Positions 34,237-42,888 of a DNA stretch of 64,000 nucleotides are shown here, in pieces. The notes below the pieces were generated by a model. That model was not told the origin of the DNA and made no database searches. It saw nothing but the letters and a program-made list of their open reading frames with translations. The position numbers and the translations under genes were made by a program. Every line of letters begins with the position of its first letter. Positions within the stretch are counted from its first letter, which is position 1. Source of the stretch: Desulfurellaceae bacterium bin18 (GTDB lineage Bacteria > Desulfobacterota > Binatia > Bin18). The DNA lies in NCBI GenBank assembly GCA_002238415.1, contig MPMI01000010.1:1-64000 (forward strand). Reading direction: 5' to 3'.

Positions 34237-34881
34237 TCAGCTCCGAACAGGCCCGGTATGCTGTTCCAGAGCCTGGAGAATGAAATCTGCGGTTCCCGTC
34301 TCGCCCCACACGCTTGAGTCGAGTTGGAGATTATACCCGTCCGCATCGCGCCAGTCCGCCTGGTAGCACTTGTGGACGTAATCTGTTCGCAGTTTATCCA
34401 TTCCGGTGATGCGTCGCTTGGCCTCGTCCGTGGTGAGGCCCTCTACGTTCATCACGCGCTCAATGCGGGCATCGAGCGCGGCAAACACAAAAACATGCAG
34501 GGTCTGGGGTCTGTTGGCCAGAATGCAGTTTCCCCCGCGTCCGACAATAATGGCGCTGCCCTCCTGCGCCACCTGTTCGATCAGCTTGCGAGTCAGGCGC
34601 GCGAGTTGGCTGTCTTTGAGACGCAGCGGTGGCGGAATGTTATACGCGCTTTCAAAACCGCCGACGCCAAATGATTCGACGACGCGTTCGATAAACGAAC
34701 CCACGCGTTCGTCTTTGGTTTCAATATAATCCTCAGAGACATGTTGTTGGGAGGCAATGGTTTGGACAATTTCCTTGTCCCAGACTTTCCAGTTGAGGCG
34801 TTGTCCCAGATCGCGGGCAATCAGGCTTCCCCCGCTGCCATACTGGTGAGACAGCGTGAGTAGGGTAATCGGCGTACTCAT
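34237..34881 (-). CDS. Cytidylate kinase-like family protein
   Basis: 214-residue P-loop kinase-like protein. The nucleotide loop reads LSHQYGSGGSLIARDLGQRL, a variant P-loop of the cytidylate-kinase-like family, followed by DKEIVQTIA, AIIVGRGGNCILANRP and a lid-region Arg set with TGMDKLRTDYVHKCYQADW. Substrate is uncertain; it is not the housekeeping Cmk (lacking GPxGxGK). Probably co-transcribed with the DHOD-like gene. GAGGATC lies before the start. Confidence 0.85.
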   Translation of the reverse strand: MSTPITLLTLSHQYGSGGSLIARDLGQRLNWKVWDKEIVQTIASQQHVSEDYIETKDERVGSFIERVVESFGVGGFESAYNIPPPLRLKDSQLARLTRKLIEQVAQEGSAIIVGRGGNCILANRPQTLHVFVFAALDARIERVMNVEGLTTDEAKRRITGMDKLRTDYVHKCYQADWRDADGYNLQLDSSVWGETGTADFILQALEQHTGPVRS

Positions 34882-34976
34882 AATGAGATCCTCCCTCGGA
34901 GTCTTCGCGGAAGCTGATTATAAGAAAGACTCTCAGGGCTCATATTCTAGGAGGACGTGAATATGTCTGTCAATTC

Positions 34977-36290
34977 TCATTGGGCGGGTGGTGCCGGTCT
35001 GGGATTCTTGGCGAACAGAAAGCAGAGACCACCAAGGAAGCTGCACACCGCCAAAACCCAAAAAGCCAGGATGTAATCCCCCCGGACATCACGCATCCAA
35101 CCGGCAAAGGGCGGTGCGACCAGCATGAGGATGTTCATCGGGACAGTGGACAGCCCGAGTATCCTGCCAAAAGACGTTTGGCCAAAATAGTCGCCCCGAA
35201 TCGCAACCGTAAGCGGGTTCCGTCCACCGAACCCGATGCCAAAGAGGACGGCAAACAGGAAGAGCATGGGGGTCGAAGTCGAGAAGGTCAGCACGACCAC
35301 GCCAGCCCCTTGGAGGGTAGAGAAGATAAACAGGGCGATGCGTTTGGGCATGCGGTCGCCGACATAACCGCCTACGAGCTGAAAGACCATGGAAACAGCG
35401 GTGTACACAGAGACGAGCAAGGCTGTTGTCTGAACCGAAAAGCCTGCATCCTCCATAAGCAGTCCCAAATGGGCCATGATGGCCAGGAGCACCATGGAGG
35501 TAAAGCCGTGGCCAAAGGAAATGAGCCAAAAGGCGGGTGTTCTGAGTGCCTGGGCGGCAGTCAGGTCGGGACTGGAGACTGGGCTGATGGGCTGGGATAC
35601 CGCTGAACGTTGTGCGCTTCGGGTTTCGTCTGTTTGTCGTATTGGCCCGCCATCGGGCAGCAGGTCATAGTCCTGCGGTCGGTCACGGATGAGCCGCGTC
35701 AGCGGGACCGCAACAACAAGGGTAAAGGCTGCCAGCAGCAGGGCGGTCATCCGCCAGCCGAGACGCTCATAGTCGGGATCAATGGCCCAGGCAATCGCCG
35801 GGACGAGGAATAATGCCCCCAGGCGACTGCCGACATTGGCCCAGCCGATCGCACTCGCCCGGCGTCGGACAAACCAGTGGTTCAGCATTGTCATCAGCGG
35901 CAGCCAGCCGCCGAACCCCTGGCCGACCGCCATGACGACATAGGCGGTGTAAAACATCCACAGGCCGTCAACCTGACTCAACAGCAGGAAGCCGGTGGCA
36001 AGAAAAAAAAGACCCATGAGGACCATACGGCGCGTGCCGAGACGATCGGTCAGATACCCCTCGACCGGGCCCATCAGGCCGCCCTCAATGCGGGTAAACG
36101 TCAGGGCCAGGCCGAGCTGGGTCCGACTCCAGCCAAACTCTCGTTCCAGGGCCACGGCCCATACACCCATGGCGTGGAACAGAGGGACATGGGCCAGCAT
36201 CATGATGAAGCCGCTGAGCGCGACCAACCGCCAGCCGTAGAAGACGTGCGGTTTTCGGTCCGAAGCGGGGGTCAAGGAAGGTGTATCCAT
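34977..36290 (-). CDS. MFS transporter (monocarboxylate/oxalate-formate-type)
   Basis: 437 residues from ATG 36290, with 12 predicted hydrophobic helices. Opening HVFYGWRLVALSGFIMMLAH is the classic start of MCT/OFA-type MFS members, with REFGWSRTQLGLALTFTRIE and the loop motif GYLTDRLGTRRMVLMG. The central loop (~200-240) is hydrophilic. It probably imports or exports a carboxylate, but no substrate gene is next to it. An in-frame extension to 36419 has no ribosome site. A hydrophobic region of PDR-like drug export is an alternative. Confidence 0.87.
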   Translation of the reverse strand: MDTPSLTPASDRKPHVFYGWRLVALSGFIMMLAHVPLFHAMGVWAVALEREFGWSRTQLGLALTFTRIEGGLMGPVEGYLTDRLGTRRMVLMGLFFLATGFLLLSQVDGLWMFYTAYVVMAVGQGFGGWLPLMTMLNHWFVRRRASAIGWANVGSRLGALFLVPAIAWAIDPDYERLGWRMTALLLAAFTLVVAVPLTRLIRDRPQDYDLLPDGGPIRQTDETRSAQRSAVSQPISPVSSPDLTAAQALRTPAFWLISFGHGFTSMVLLAIMAHLGLLMEDAGFSVQTTALLVSVYTAVSMVFQLVGGYVGDRMPKRIALFIFSTLQGAGVVVLTFSTSTPMLFLFAVLFGIGFGGRNPLTVAIRGDYFGQTSFGRILGLSTVPMNILMLVAPPFAGWMRDVRGDYILAFWVLAVCSFLGGLCFLFAKNPRPAPPAQ

Positions 36291-36489
36291 ACGATGTGCT
36301 GCACTGCGGGCCAATAGACACACCTGTTCGGTGCGCAAGGCGTCCCAGCCTAGCGTGTTCGGACGCCCCGCAACAAGTGGAGCGAGTCTGAGCAGCAGTA
36401 TCTCGTCTTGTCGTCTCACTGACCTGCCGGGGTGGGAATAGTCTGGCCCTCGCTCTAGCGTTTGAGAATGGAGACGCTATAGTATTGTT

Positions 36490-37383
36490 GTGCTTGTCGC
36501 GCTTGCTGCCGTTCTATGTGGGTTCGTCTGGGGAATGATCCACGGCCAAGTCTGGCTGCAACTGAACGTCCGGTGGATGGCGAGGGTTGCTCGATCCCTC
36601 CAAGGTGTCCGCAAACGCCCCAATCGTCGTCTGGAAGCCGCTCGGCCCACGTCCGTTCGCGCTGCGCAAAAGTTTCTGGCCATCCTCTTCGGAACCGTCG
36701 TCACCGCTGGACTTCTCGCTGTCCTCACCGCCAATTGGTCTTTCCTGGTGCCGTACTCGATTGGACTGTTCGCGGGTTTCTCTCCTGCTTTTATTCTCGC
36801 GTACTGGCGCGTGTCTGTCCTCGTTGGGGTAGTGCTGCTTGTTGGCGCGACAGGAATGCTGCTCTATGATGCCAAGGACGACTCCGGTGAGCACGGCCGT
36901 GTGGCAGAGACGGCGGACGCGCAGGAGGCGCCCGAGCAAGACGCGAATCCCCAGCCGGTCCGGCCTCCCTCACCTCCACCGCCTTCCGTAGAAAAAGACG
37001 AAGCAGTTCCAAAGGGTGAAGCAGTTCCAAAGGATATCGTCCTGCAAGGAATTCCTTTTGCTTTTAACGACCGAACGATCCGACCGGAATTCCTGCCGGA
37101 ACTGAATGAAACGGTTCGTATTCTCAACGATAACCCGACGCTATCCGTCCTGATTGAAGGCTACGCTGATGCGGTTGGCTCCGAGCCGTCTAACCTGAGA
37201 CTCTCTCGCGATCGGGCGGCAGCGGTACGGGACTATTTGGTGGAGAGTGGGGTTGCCGCCGACCGTCTCCGAGTCGTGGGGCGAGGAGAAATCGAGCCCC
37301 TGGCGCCCAATGCCAGAGACGATGGCTCGGACAATCCGGAAGGCAGAGCCATAAATCGCCGCGTCGAACTCTCGGTTGAATAG
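36490..37383 (+). CDS. Membrane protein with C-terminal OmpA peptidoglycan-binding domain
   Basis: 297 residues from GTG 36490 (an in-frame ATT lies at 36484). N-terminal hydrophobic helices (1-15, ~65-85, ~90-125) anchor it in the inner membrane. A Pro/Glu-rich linker follows with a tandem EAVPKG-EAVPKD repeat, encoded by two direct copies of the same ~18 bases. The OmpA-like domain (~190-297) shows PFAFNDRTIRPEF, LIEGYADAVGSEPSNLRLS, RAAAVRDYLVESGV and GRAINRRVEL, the peptidoglycan diaminopimelate contact residues. It probably tethers membrane to cell wall. No ribosome site is clear. Confidence 0.82.
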   Translation: MLVALAAVLCGFVWGMIHGQVWLQLNVRWMARVARSLQGVRKRPNRRLEAARPTSVRAAQKFLAILFGTVVTAGLLAVLTANWSFLVPYSIGLFAGFSPAFILAYWRVSVLVGVVLLVGATGMLLYDAKDDSGEHGRVAETADAQEAPEQDANPQPVRPPSPPPPSVEKDEAVPKGEAVPKDIVLQGIPFAFNDRTIRPEFLPELNETVRILNDNPTLSVLIEGYADAVGSEPSNLRLSRDRAAAVRDYLVESGVAADRLRVVGRGEIEPLAPNARDDGSDNPEGRAINRRVELSVE

Positions 37384-37388
37384 GCAGT

Positions 37389-38255
37389 CTATGTTTCGCT
37401 GGGAGGGGCGATGGGAATCGTCTCCGCCAGCGTCGGGGTTTTCCCCGTTTCGTTCGAAAAACGTCCGGCGGCGACCACGTCGTCGTGAGAAAACGAAACC
37501 CATAAATTTTTCTGTCTGGCCTCGGCGTAGAGCCGTTTTTTCGCGGCGATCGTCCCTAACGGGTCAGTGTCATACGCGGCGTTCCAGGCGAGACGCAGGT
37601 GCGCAGTCGTCGGCACAATATCGGCGAAGTGAATCAAGCCGGTTCCAGCTGTTTCAACAATGACGCACTGGTGCGGGCTGGTATGGCCGCCTGAGACGGT
37701 TGTGCGAACGTGGGCGGTCAGCGTCGTATCCCCGTCGATGAGGATCATGTTCGCCAGCGGCTCCAGGCATTCCGGGGCGTGCCGGTAGGCCGCGGCAATA
37801 CGTTCGTCCGGCGGCTGGGTGGCCAACTCCCACTCCGCCCGTTGCAGAACCACACGGGCGTTGGGAAAAGCTGGTGTGATCGTGCCGTCGTCCGCTTTGT
37901 CAATGACGCCGCCCAGATGATCAAAATGGAGATGGCTCAGCACGACGTGAGTCACGTCTTCCGGTGCGTAGCCGAGGACGCGGAGTTGGCCAGTGAGACC
38001 GCTTCCGCGCCGGGGTGTAAAAAATTGTTGCTCGCGCGCACTCAGCCGATTCCCGATGCCGGTGTCAACGAGTATGAGTTCACTCCGGGTCACAATCAGC
38101 GGGCAGGTCAGACTCATGGTAATGCGCCCGCGTTGGTTGGGTTGCTTTTCCCGTTGCCAGATTTCACGCGGGACAATGCCGAACTGCGCGCCGCCGTCAT
38201 CCCACCACAGCCCGTCGTTCAAAAAGTGAATGGTGATACCGCCGGCTTTCAGCAT
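37389..38255 (-). CDS. MBL-fold metallo-hydrolase
   Basis: 288 residues from ATG 38255. The fold begins ITIHFLNDGLWWDDGGAQFG, followed by the zinc motif LSHLHFDHLGG (HxHxDH), TVSGGHTSPHQC, HFADIVPT and WVSFSHDD. It hydrolyses an unknown ester, lactone or thioester; the WWDDGGAQFG type is seen in quorum-lactonase-like and catabolic MBL enzymes. The longer frame to 38567 runs opposite the nitrile-hydratase gene and is a shadow. It is divergent from the split nitrile hydratase cluster with ~120 bp between starts. Confidence 0.85.
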   Translation of the reverse strand: MLKAGGITIHFLNDGLWWDDGGAQFGIVPREIWQREKQPNQRGRITMSLTCPLIVTRSELILVDTGIGNRLSAREQQFFTPRRGSGLTGQLRVLGYAPEDVTHVVLSHLHFDHLGGVIDKADDGTITPAFPNARVVLQRAEWELATQPPDERIAAAYRHAPECLEPLANMILIDGDTTLTAHVRTTVSGGHTSPHQCVIVETAGTGLIHFADIVPTTAHLRLAWNAAYDTDPLGTIAAKKRLYAEARQKNLWVSFSHDDVVAAGRFSNETGKTPTLAETIPIAPPSET

Positions 38256-38373
38256 GGGGCCGACTATAACCGAGCCCAAAAGGGAAGACAAACTCCGTTT
38301 CAGTGCTTCCATTTGCACGGCTTTTAAGGCAGAAGGATACAAAGACCCGCCCAAAAAAAGGAAGGATGGTTGC

Positions 38374-38697
38374 ATGCCGGGGGTACATGACCGCGGAGGC
38401 TGGCCTGATGCCGGGCCTATCAACAAGGCAGAACATGAACTGTCGTTCTGGGAGAAACGGACCGATGCCTTACTCGTGCTGCTGAGCAGTGCGGACCGGC
38501 GCGTGATCCGGGTCGATGAGCTACGGCGGGCGATCGAAGGTCTACCGCCCGAGGCGTATGAAACCATGGGGTATTACGAACGCTGGATCAGCGCGATTGA
38601 AGCGCTCCTGATTGAAAAGAATGTCCTGACCAAAGCTGAGATTGACCGCAAGGCGGAACAGATTGTGGAGCAGCGAAAGGTAGGCCCGACTGAGTGA
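38374..38697 (+). CDS. Nitrile hydratase beta subunit, N-terminal half (or SCNase alpha-like)
   Basis: 107 residues from ATG 38374. MPGVHDRGGWPDAGPINKAE, then ELSFWEKRTDALLVL and MGYYERWISAIEALLIEKNV match the N-terminal helical half of nitrile hydratase beta (MNGIHDMGGxxGFGPV..., YYExWLxALExLL). The SH3-like C-terminal half is missing here and is encoded separately at 39517. In thiocyanate hydrolase the beta chain is split the same way. An SDR gene lies between the two halves. GGAAGGA precedes the start. Confidence 0.85.
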   Translation: MPGVHDRGGWPDAGPINKAEHELSFWEKRTDALLVLLSSADRRVIRVDELRRAIEGLPPEAYETMGYYERWISAIEALLIEKNVLTKAEIDRKAEQIVEQRKVGPTE

Positions 38698-38721
38698 AGT
38701 CCGGCTTGAAAGGAGGAAGAG

Positions 38722-39507
38722 ATGGGACGCCTCGATGGTAAAGTCGCATTCATTACCGGGGCGGGTTCAGGCATTGCCCGTTCCGCCGCCCGGATTTTTA
38801 CCCAAGAGGGGGCAAAGGTCGCCATTGCCGAACTTAAGCCCGAGCTTGGCCGCGAAACCGAACGCCTGGTCCGTGACGCTGGTGGAGAGGCGGTTTTCAT
38901 AGAAACCGATGTCACCATCGAGGAGAGTGTGAAAAACGCGATCCGCCAAACGGTGGCGCGCTATGACAAGCTCGATATTCTGTATAACTGTGCGGGTGGA
39001 TCGATTGCTGAAGACAAGACGGTGACCGAGGTAGATATGTCGGTCTGGCAGCATACCCAGTCGCTCGATTTGCTCGGCCCGTTCCTGTGCTGCCGGCACG
39101 GGATTCCCGAACTCATCAAGGCTGGTGGTGGCGCGATTGTCAATATGTCCTCCGTCGTCGCTTTGCGCGGATCGTTTCCGATTCATGTCTACACCGCCGC
39201 CAAGGGTGGCGTCATTGCTTTTACCCAGGTGCTGGCCGGGACGTATGCCAAGGACAAGATTCGCGCCAACGCGATCTGTCCGGGCGTGATCATGACCGAC
39301 CGGGTACGGCAACGCCTGGGCGTAGACAGGCCGCAGACGGCCGGCCAGTCCGGTGTCGTCAACCTGGAATCTCAACTAAAGAAGTATCCGTTCTCGGTGG
39401 GCGAGCCTGAAGATATTGCCCGGGTAGCACTCTTTCTGGCCTCGGACGAAGCCCGCATGATGACCGGCGCGATCGTACCGGTTGACGGCGGACTATCGGC
39501 CTACTAG
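38722..39507 (+). CDS. Short-chain dehydrogenase/reductase (SDR)
   Basis: 261-residue classical SDR: TGAGSGIARSAARI cofactor loop, LYNCAGG (NNAG equivalent), the catalytic Ser in NMSSVVAL, and YTAAKGG (YxxxK) with NAICPGVIMTDRV after it. It ends with FLASDEARMMTGAIVPVDGG. It probably reduces or oxidises a ketone/alcohol with NAD(P)(H). It is inserted between the two genes encoding the halves of a nitrile-hydratase-like beta chain, with 24 bp and 9 bp gaps, so it must be co-transcribed with them. GAAAGGAGGAAGAG ribosome site. Confidence 0.92.
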   Translation: MGRLDGKVAFITGAGSGIARSAARIFTQEGAKVAIAELKPELGRETERLVRDAGGEAVFIETDVTIEESVKNAIRQTVARYDKLDILYNCAGGSIAEDKTVTEVDMSVWQHTQSLDLLGPFLCCRHGIPELIKAGGGAIVNMSSVVALRGSFPIHVYTAAKGGVIAFTQVLAGTYAKDKIRANAICPGVIMTDRVRQRLGVDRPQTAGQSGVVNLESQLKKYPFSVGEPEDIARVALFLASDEARMMTGAIVPVDGGLSAY

Positions 39508-39516
39508 GAACGGACG

Positions 39517-39822
39517 ATGCAGTATCAGCCTGGAGATCGGGTGCGTATCCGAGTCGCCAGCCCGCCGGGTCATTACCGGACGCCGACTTATATTCAAGGA
39601 AAAATTGGCGTCATCGAGGCCGTCCACGGCGCGTTCCGCAACCCCGAGACACTGGCGTATGGTGGAGACGGACGTCCCAAGCAACCGCTGTATCTAGTTC
39701 GTTTCGATCAAACCCATATCTGGGCACATGCGGAATCCGCAGAGCCGGCCCCTTTCGGTCAGAACGACCGGTTATTGATCGATATCTATGAACACTGGCT
39801 GGAGCCAGCTCCCGAGGAGTAA
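39517..39822 (+). CDS. Nitrile hydratase beta subunit, C-terminal SH3-like half
   Basis: 101 residues: YQPGDRVRIRVASPPGHYRT, PTYIQGKIGVIEAVHGAF, PLYLVRFDQTHIWAH and LLIDIYEHWLE, the SH3-like barrel of nitrile hydratase beta that packs on the alpha subunit (consensus GDxVRVxxxxPxGHTRxPxYxRGxxG). Four bases separate it from the alpha gene, so the two are tightly coupled. Together with the 107-residue gene at 38374 it reconstitutes a full beta subunit. Confidence 0.88.
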   Translation: MQYQPGDRVRIRVASPPGHYRTPTYIQGKIGVIEAVHGAFRNPETLAYGGDGRPKQPLYLVRFDQTHIWAHAESAEPAPFGQNDRLLIDIYEHWLEPAPEE

Positions 39823-39825
39823 GCG

Positions 39826-40455
39826 ATGCACGAACACGACGCGCCCGACTCTCACCTGCCGCTTGAAGAGACTTCCGAGCTGACCTACTACGAGCAGCGG
39901 GTAGAAGCCATTCAAGCTCTGCTGATCGAAAAGGGACTGCTGAGCGCGGACGACGTTCGACGGGCGGTCGAAGCTATGGATGCCCGCTCTCCCGCAGTCG
40001 GAGCGCGGGTGATTGCGCGTGCCTGGGTCGATCCGCACTTTAAGCAACACCTGCTGGTCGATGCCAAGGCGGCCATTGCCACGCTGGGCATTGACGTGGA
40101 CACCTGGAGTACGCTGGTGGCGGTGGAGAACACGCCGACTATCCACAATGTGGTGGTGTGTACCCTGTGCTCCTGCTACCCCCGTTCCCTCCTCGGTGTA
40201 CCGCCCGACTGGTATAAAAGTCTCAATTACCGCGCCCGGGTGGTGAAAGAGCCGCGGACCGTCCTCAAGGAATTTGGCTTGGAGCTAGCGTCCGACATGG
40301 AAGTCCGCGTGTACGACAGCACGGCCGATATGCGCTACTTGGTGATCCCGCAGCGCCCGGCCGGAACCGAGGGCCTGAGCGAGGAAGCGCTCGCCGAACT
40401 GGTCACGCGAGACAGTATGATCGGGGTCACGCAGGCGCGGGGACCGCAGAGATGA
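39826..40455 (+). CDS. Nitrile hydratase alpha subunit, cobalt type (or SCNase gamma-like)
   Basis: 209 residues. The metal loop VCTLCSCYPR (C112, T113, C115, S116, C117) has Thr after the first Cys, the signature of low-spin Co(III) nitrile hydratases and of thiocyanate hydrolase; in active enzymes the second and third Cys are oxidised to sulfinic and sulfenic acids. The N-terminal helices (YYEQRVEAIQALLIEKGLL) and WYKSLNYRARVVKEPR, then LKEFGL, are typical. It converts nitriles to amides; hydrolysis of thiocyanate to carbonyl sulfide is the alternative suggested by the split beta chain. No cobalt activator (P14K-like) gene or amidase is visible in the cluster. Confidence 0.92.
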   Translation: MHEHDAPDSHLPLEETSELTYYEQRVEAIQALLIEKGLLSADDVRRAVEAMDARSPAVGARVIARAWVDPHFKQHLLVDAKAAIATLGIDVDTWSTLVAVENTPTIHNVVVCTLCSCYPRSLLGVPPDWYKSLNYRARVVKEPRTVLKEFGLELASDMEVRVYDSTADMRYLVIPQRPAGTEGLSEEALAELVTRDSMIGVTQARGPQR

Positions 40456-40678
40456 AAGGGAAACCCTGACTTTTGATACTTACTTGTCAATAATCCACCC
40501 GCAGATTGAGGGAGAGAACCTTGGCTTGACGACTGAGCGGTATAGGCGCTCCTTCTCATGGCGGAATCGAACGGCGGCTGGCGTCAGTGAGCCCATTCAT
40601 ATAGCCTGTAGCTTCCGCTAAATTTGGATAGTTCTGGAAATTACCTCACGAGTTTGGCGAACGTTCGTCAAGTAAAGT

Positions 40679-41761
40679 ATGGACCCTTTTTCTGAAATCT
40701 TTGACTTGGCTTCCTTGTTCAACGTGGTCTTTCCGCCCATGGCGATGCTTATGCTGCTCGTCTTTGCCTGGGGGTTTTCGCAACGTCAACGACGACGAGA
40801 TTATTTCGAGATGGAGAAATGGAGGGCCGAGCTAGAGATACGGCGAGAGGAGCTGGAGTTGGCGAGAGGTGCAGAATCCGGCAGCACGAACACTCATGTG
40901 GAAACACCCGACCCGGGAGCATCAATTCCTTATGGCGGATATGCGTTCGTTGATGTACCTGACGACTACAAAGGTTTGTTCCACGATACCATCAAAGGAT
41001 TTGAAGAGTTCGCCAGACTCAAAGGCTATCGAATCAGCATCGCGATTGATACTACCCCACCAGGAAAGATAGGCTTGAGGTTCACGATTTTGGACCAAGG
41101 TGTCACAGTCTCCACGGAGACCGTGAAGTCAGACGTAGATGAGTACATGACGAAGTTCAAGGAATCTGATACGTTCGAAGACCTACCTATTGTCATCGAC
41201 CGTGTTGAGCACGAAAGGCTGAAAGCTGCCCTGACCGCGCGGTTTACAATGGTGAAGAACAACGCGGAGATGTACAAAGTTGAGGCTGATTTCTATAAAC
41301 GGCTGCTTAAAATGTCACCGCTCAAGGCCGGTGGCGTGAGCTATCTTCCTGCGTCTCCGGTCATTATCAACAATCAACTTGAGCACGGTGGTTCACAAAT
41401 GGCCAGAGAGACTTACTCAGCAGATCGCTCCCCAGGGGCAGCAGTGGGCAAGGATAACACTGCCTCAATCGAAGGAAGCACCATAACCATAGGTTCGACG
41501 CTTACCGAAAAGAATAAACAAGTCGATGGCTTGAGCGAACTTATTGAACTTGTGACGCGTAGTGAGCTACAGAACAAAGAGGACGCAGCCCGCCATTTGA
41601 CCAATGTGAGAGAGGAGCTAACAGACGGAAATCCCCCGAACGAGGGACTCATTGATCAATTCCTTGGTAAGGCAAAGAACATCCTTGCACTCGCTGAGAA
41701 GGGAACTGGCATTTATGAGAAGGCAAAAGAAATGCTGGCTCCCTTCAACCTCAATGTCTGA
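40679..41761 (+). CDS. Membrane-anchored orphan protein with coiled coil
   Basis: 360 residues, AT-richer than its neighbours. An N-terminal membrane helix (VVFPPMAMLMLLVFAWGF) is followed by a charged coiled coil (RRRDYFEMEKWRAELEIRRE), a mixed alpha/beta middle region (YGGYAFVDVPDDYKGLFHDT, ISIAIDTTPPGKIGLRFTIL) and a C-terminal part with a polar low-complexity stretch (EGSTITIGSTLTEKNKQVDG) before a final helix bundle. I do not recognise a family. The composition and lack of operon partners suggest transferred DNA. The 220 bp upstream holds no gene I can support. Confidence 0.6.
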   Translation: MDPFSEIFDLASLFNVVFPPMAMLMLLVFAWGFSQRQRRRDYFEMEKWRAELEIRREELELARGAESGSTNTHVETPDPGASIPYGGYAFVDVPDDYKGLFHDTIKGFEEFARLKGYRISIAIDTTPPGKIGLRFTILDQGVTVSTETVKSDVDEYMTKFKESDTFEDLPIVIDRVEHERLKAALTARFTMVKNNAEMYKVEADFYKRLLKMSPLKAGGVSYLPASPVIINNQLEHGGSQMARETYSADRSPGAAVGKDNTASIEGSTITIGSTLTEKNKQVDGLSELIELVTRSELQNKEDAARHLTNVREELTDGNPPNEGLIDQFLGKAKNILALAEKGTGIYEKAKEMLAPFNLNV

Positions 41762-41914
41762 CTTTGGAAGTACAGCGAACAGGTCTGAACTGTTCAATAC
41801 TAAGCTTCCAATCAGGAAGTTGCCAACGTCGACACGTTCCCCACTACCCCCCCCAGCTTAATTCGCATCACACGTTGAGAGAGGGGATTGTTTGAGAACG
41901 TCTCTGCAAACTGC

Positions 41915-42799
41915 TTAATTCGATTTTTTCATTCGCTCCGCAAAAGTGCGCATTTCCTCAATAACGGCATCGGTCTCGTCGCTCAGCGGCAGCATGTAGA
42001 GCACGTCAACGCCGCCGGCGCGATACTCGTCCAGCTCTTTGTCGCCGGCCCTATTGGAGAGGGCAAGCGCAGTAATCTCCAATTCGTTAAAATCGCGACC
42101 GGCTTCATCCATAAGTCCCTTGATCTGCTCCAGCAGGCCAGGAATCCGCTCGGGCAGGACCAGGCCACAGTGCCAGCCATTACCGAAAGCGGCCACGCGC
42201 CGTAACGCCGGCTTGGATTCTCCCCCAACCCAGATGGGCGGATGGGGCTTTTGGAGCGGACGGGGCAGGACGTTGACGTCTTCCTGCAACTCGACGAATT
42301 TCCCGGAAAAACGGGGCGAGTCCTGCGTCCACAAGGCCTGCATCATGGCAATATATTCGCGCGTGCGGGCGCCCCGCTGGGTGAAGGGGATGTTCAGCAG
42401 GCGGAATTCGTCTTCCAACCAACCGACCCCGATGCCCATGATAAAACGTCCGCCGGACAGCACATCAATGGTGGCCACTCGACGCGCAACGTCGAAAGGG
42501 TGCCGATACGGCACAATTACGACGCTGATCCCGAGGCGGACCCGTTCTGTAATCGCCGCCAGAAAGGCCATGGTGTCGAACGGGTCCAGCCAGACCATTT
42601 CGGTGTACACCGCATACGGCGTCTTGCCGCCCACATATTCGTCGTAAGGCCAGGGGGAGCTGATCTGTTTGGGAATGACAATATGGTCGCCGATCAGGAG
42701 CGAATCAAAGCCTAGTTCTTCTGCGGCAGTCGCCAGTTTTTTGAGCGAGTCGCGTTGGGACACGGACGCGCCACCGCCGAGTTGAATCCCGTATTTCAT
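41915..42799 (-). CDS. LLM-class flavin/F420-dependent oxidoreductase
   Basis: 294 residues from ATG 42799 (ideal AAGGAGG). Pattern of the F420-dependent LLM group: MKYGIQLGGGASV, GFDSLLIGDHIVIPKQ, ERVRLGISVVIVPYRHPFDV, SGGRFIMGIGVGWLEDEFRL and HPPIWVGGES. Probably oxidises or reduces an organic substrate with flavin or F420. It stands alone on the minus strand; divergent from the small membrane protein at 42889. Distinct from the LLM protein at 27236. Confidence 0.88.
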   Translation of the reverse strand: MKYGIQLGGGASVSQRDSLKKLATAAEELGFDSLLIGDHIVIPKQISSPWPYDEYVGGKTPYAVYTEMVWLDPFDTMAFLAAITERVRLGISVVIVPYRHPFDVARRVATIDVLSGGRFIMGIGVGWLEDEFRLLNIPFTQRGARTREYIAMMQALWTQDSPRFSGKFVELQEDVNVLPRPLQKPHPPIWVGGESKPALRRVAAFGNGWHCGLVLPERIPGLLEQIKGLMDEAGRDFNELEITALALSNRAGDKELDEYRAGGVDVLYMLPLSDETDAVIEEMRTFAERMKKSN

Positions 42800-42888
42800 G
42801 CTGTCCTCCTTTTTGTATTCAATCCTTTCCGTCAGTGTGGTAACGGAAAGACCACGCCAGAACAAGGAGTGGAAACAAAGCCTTCCGT

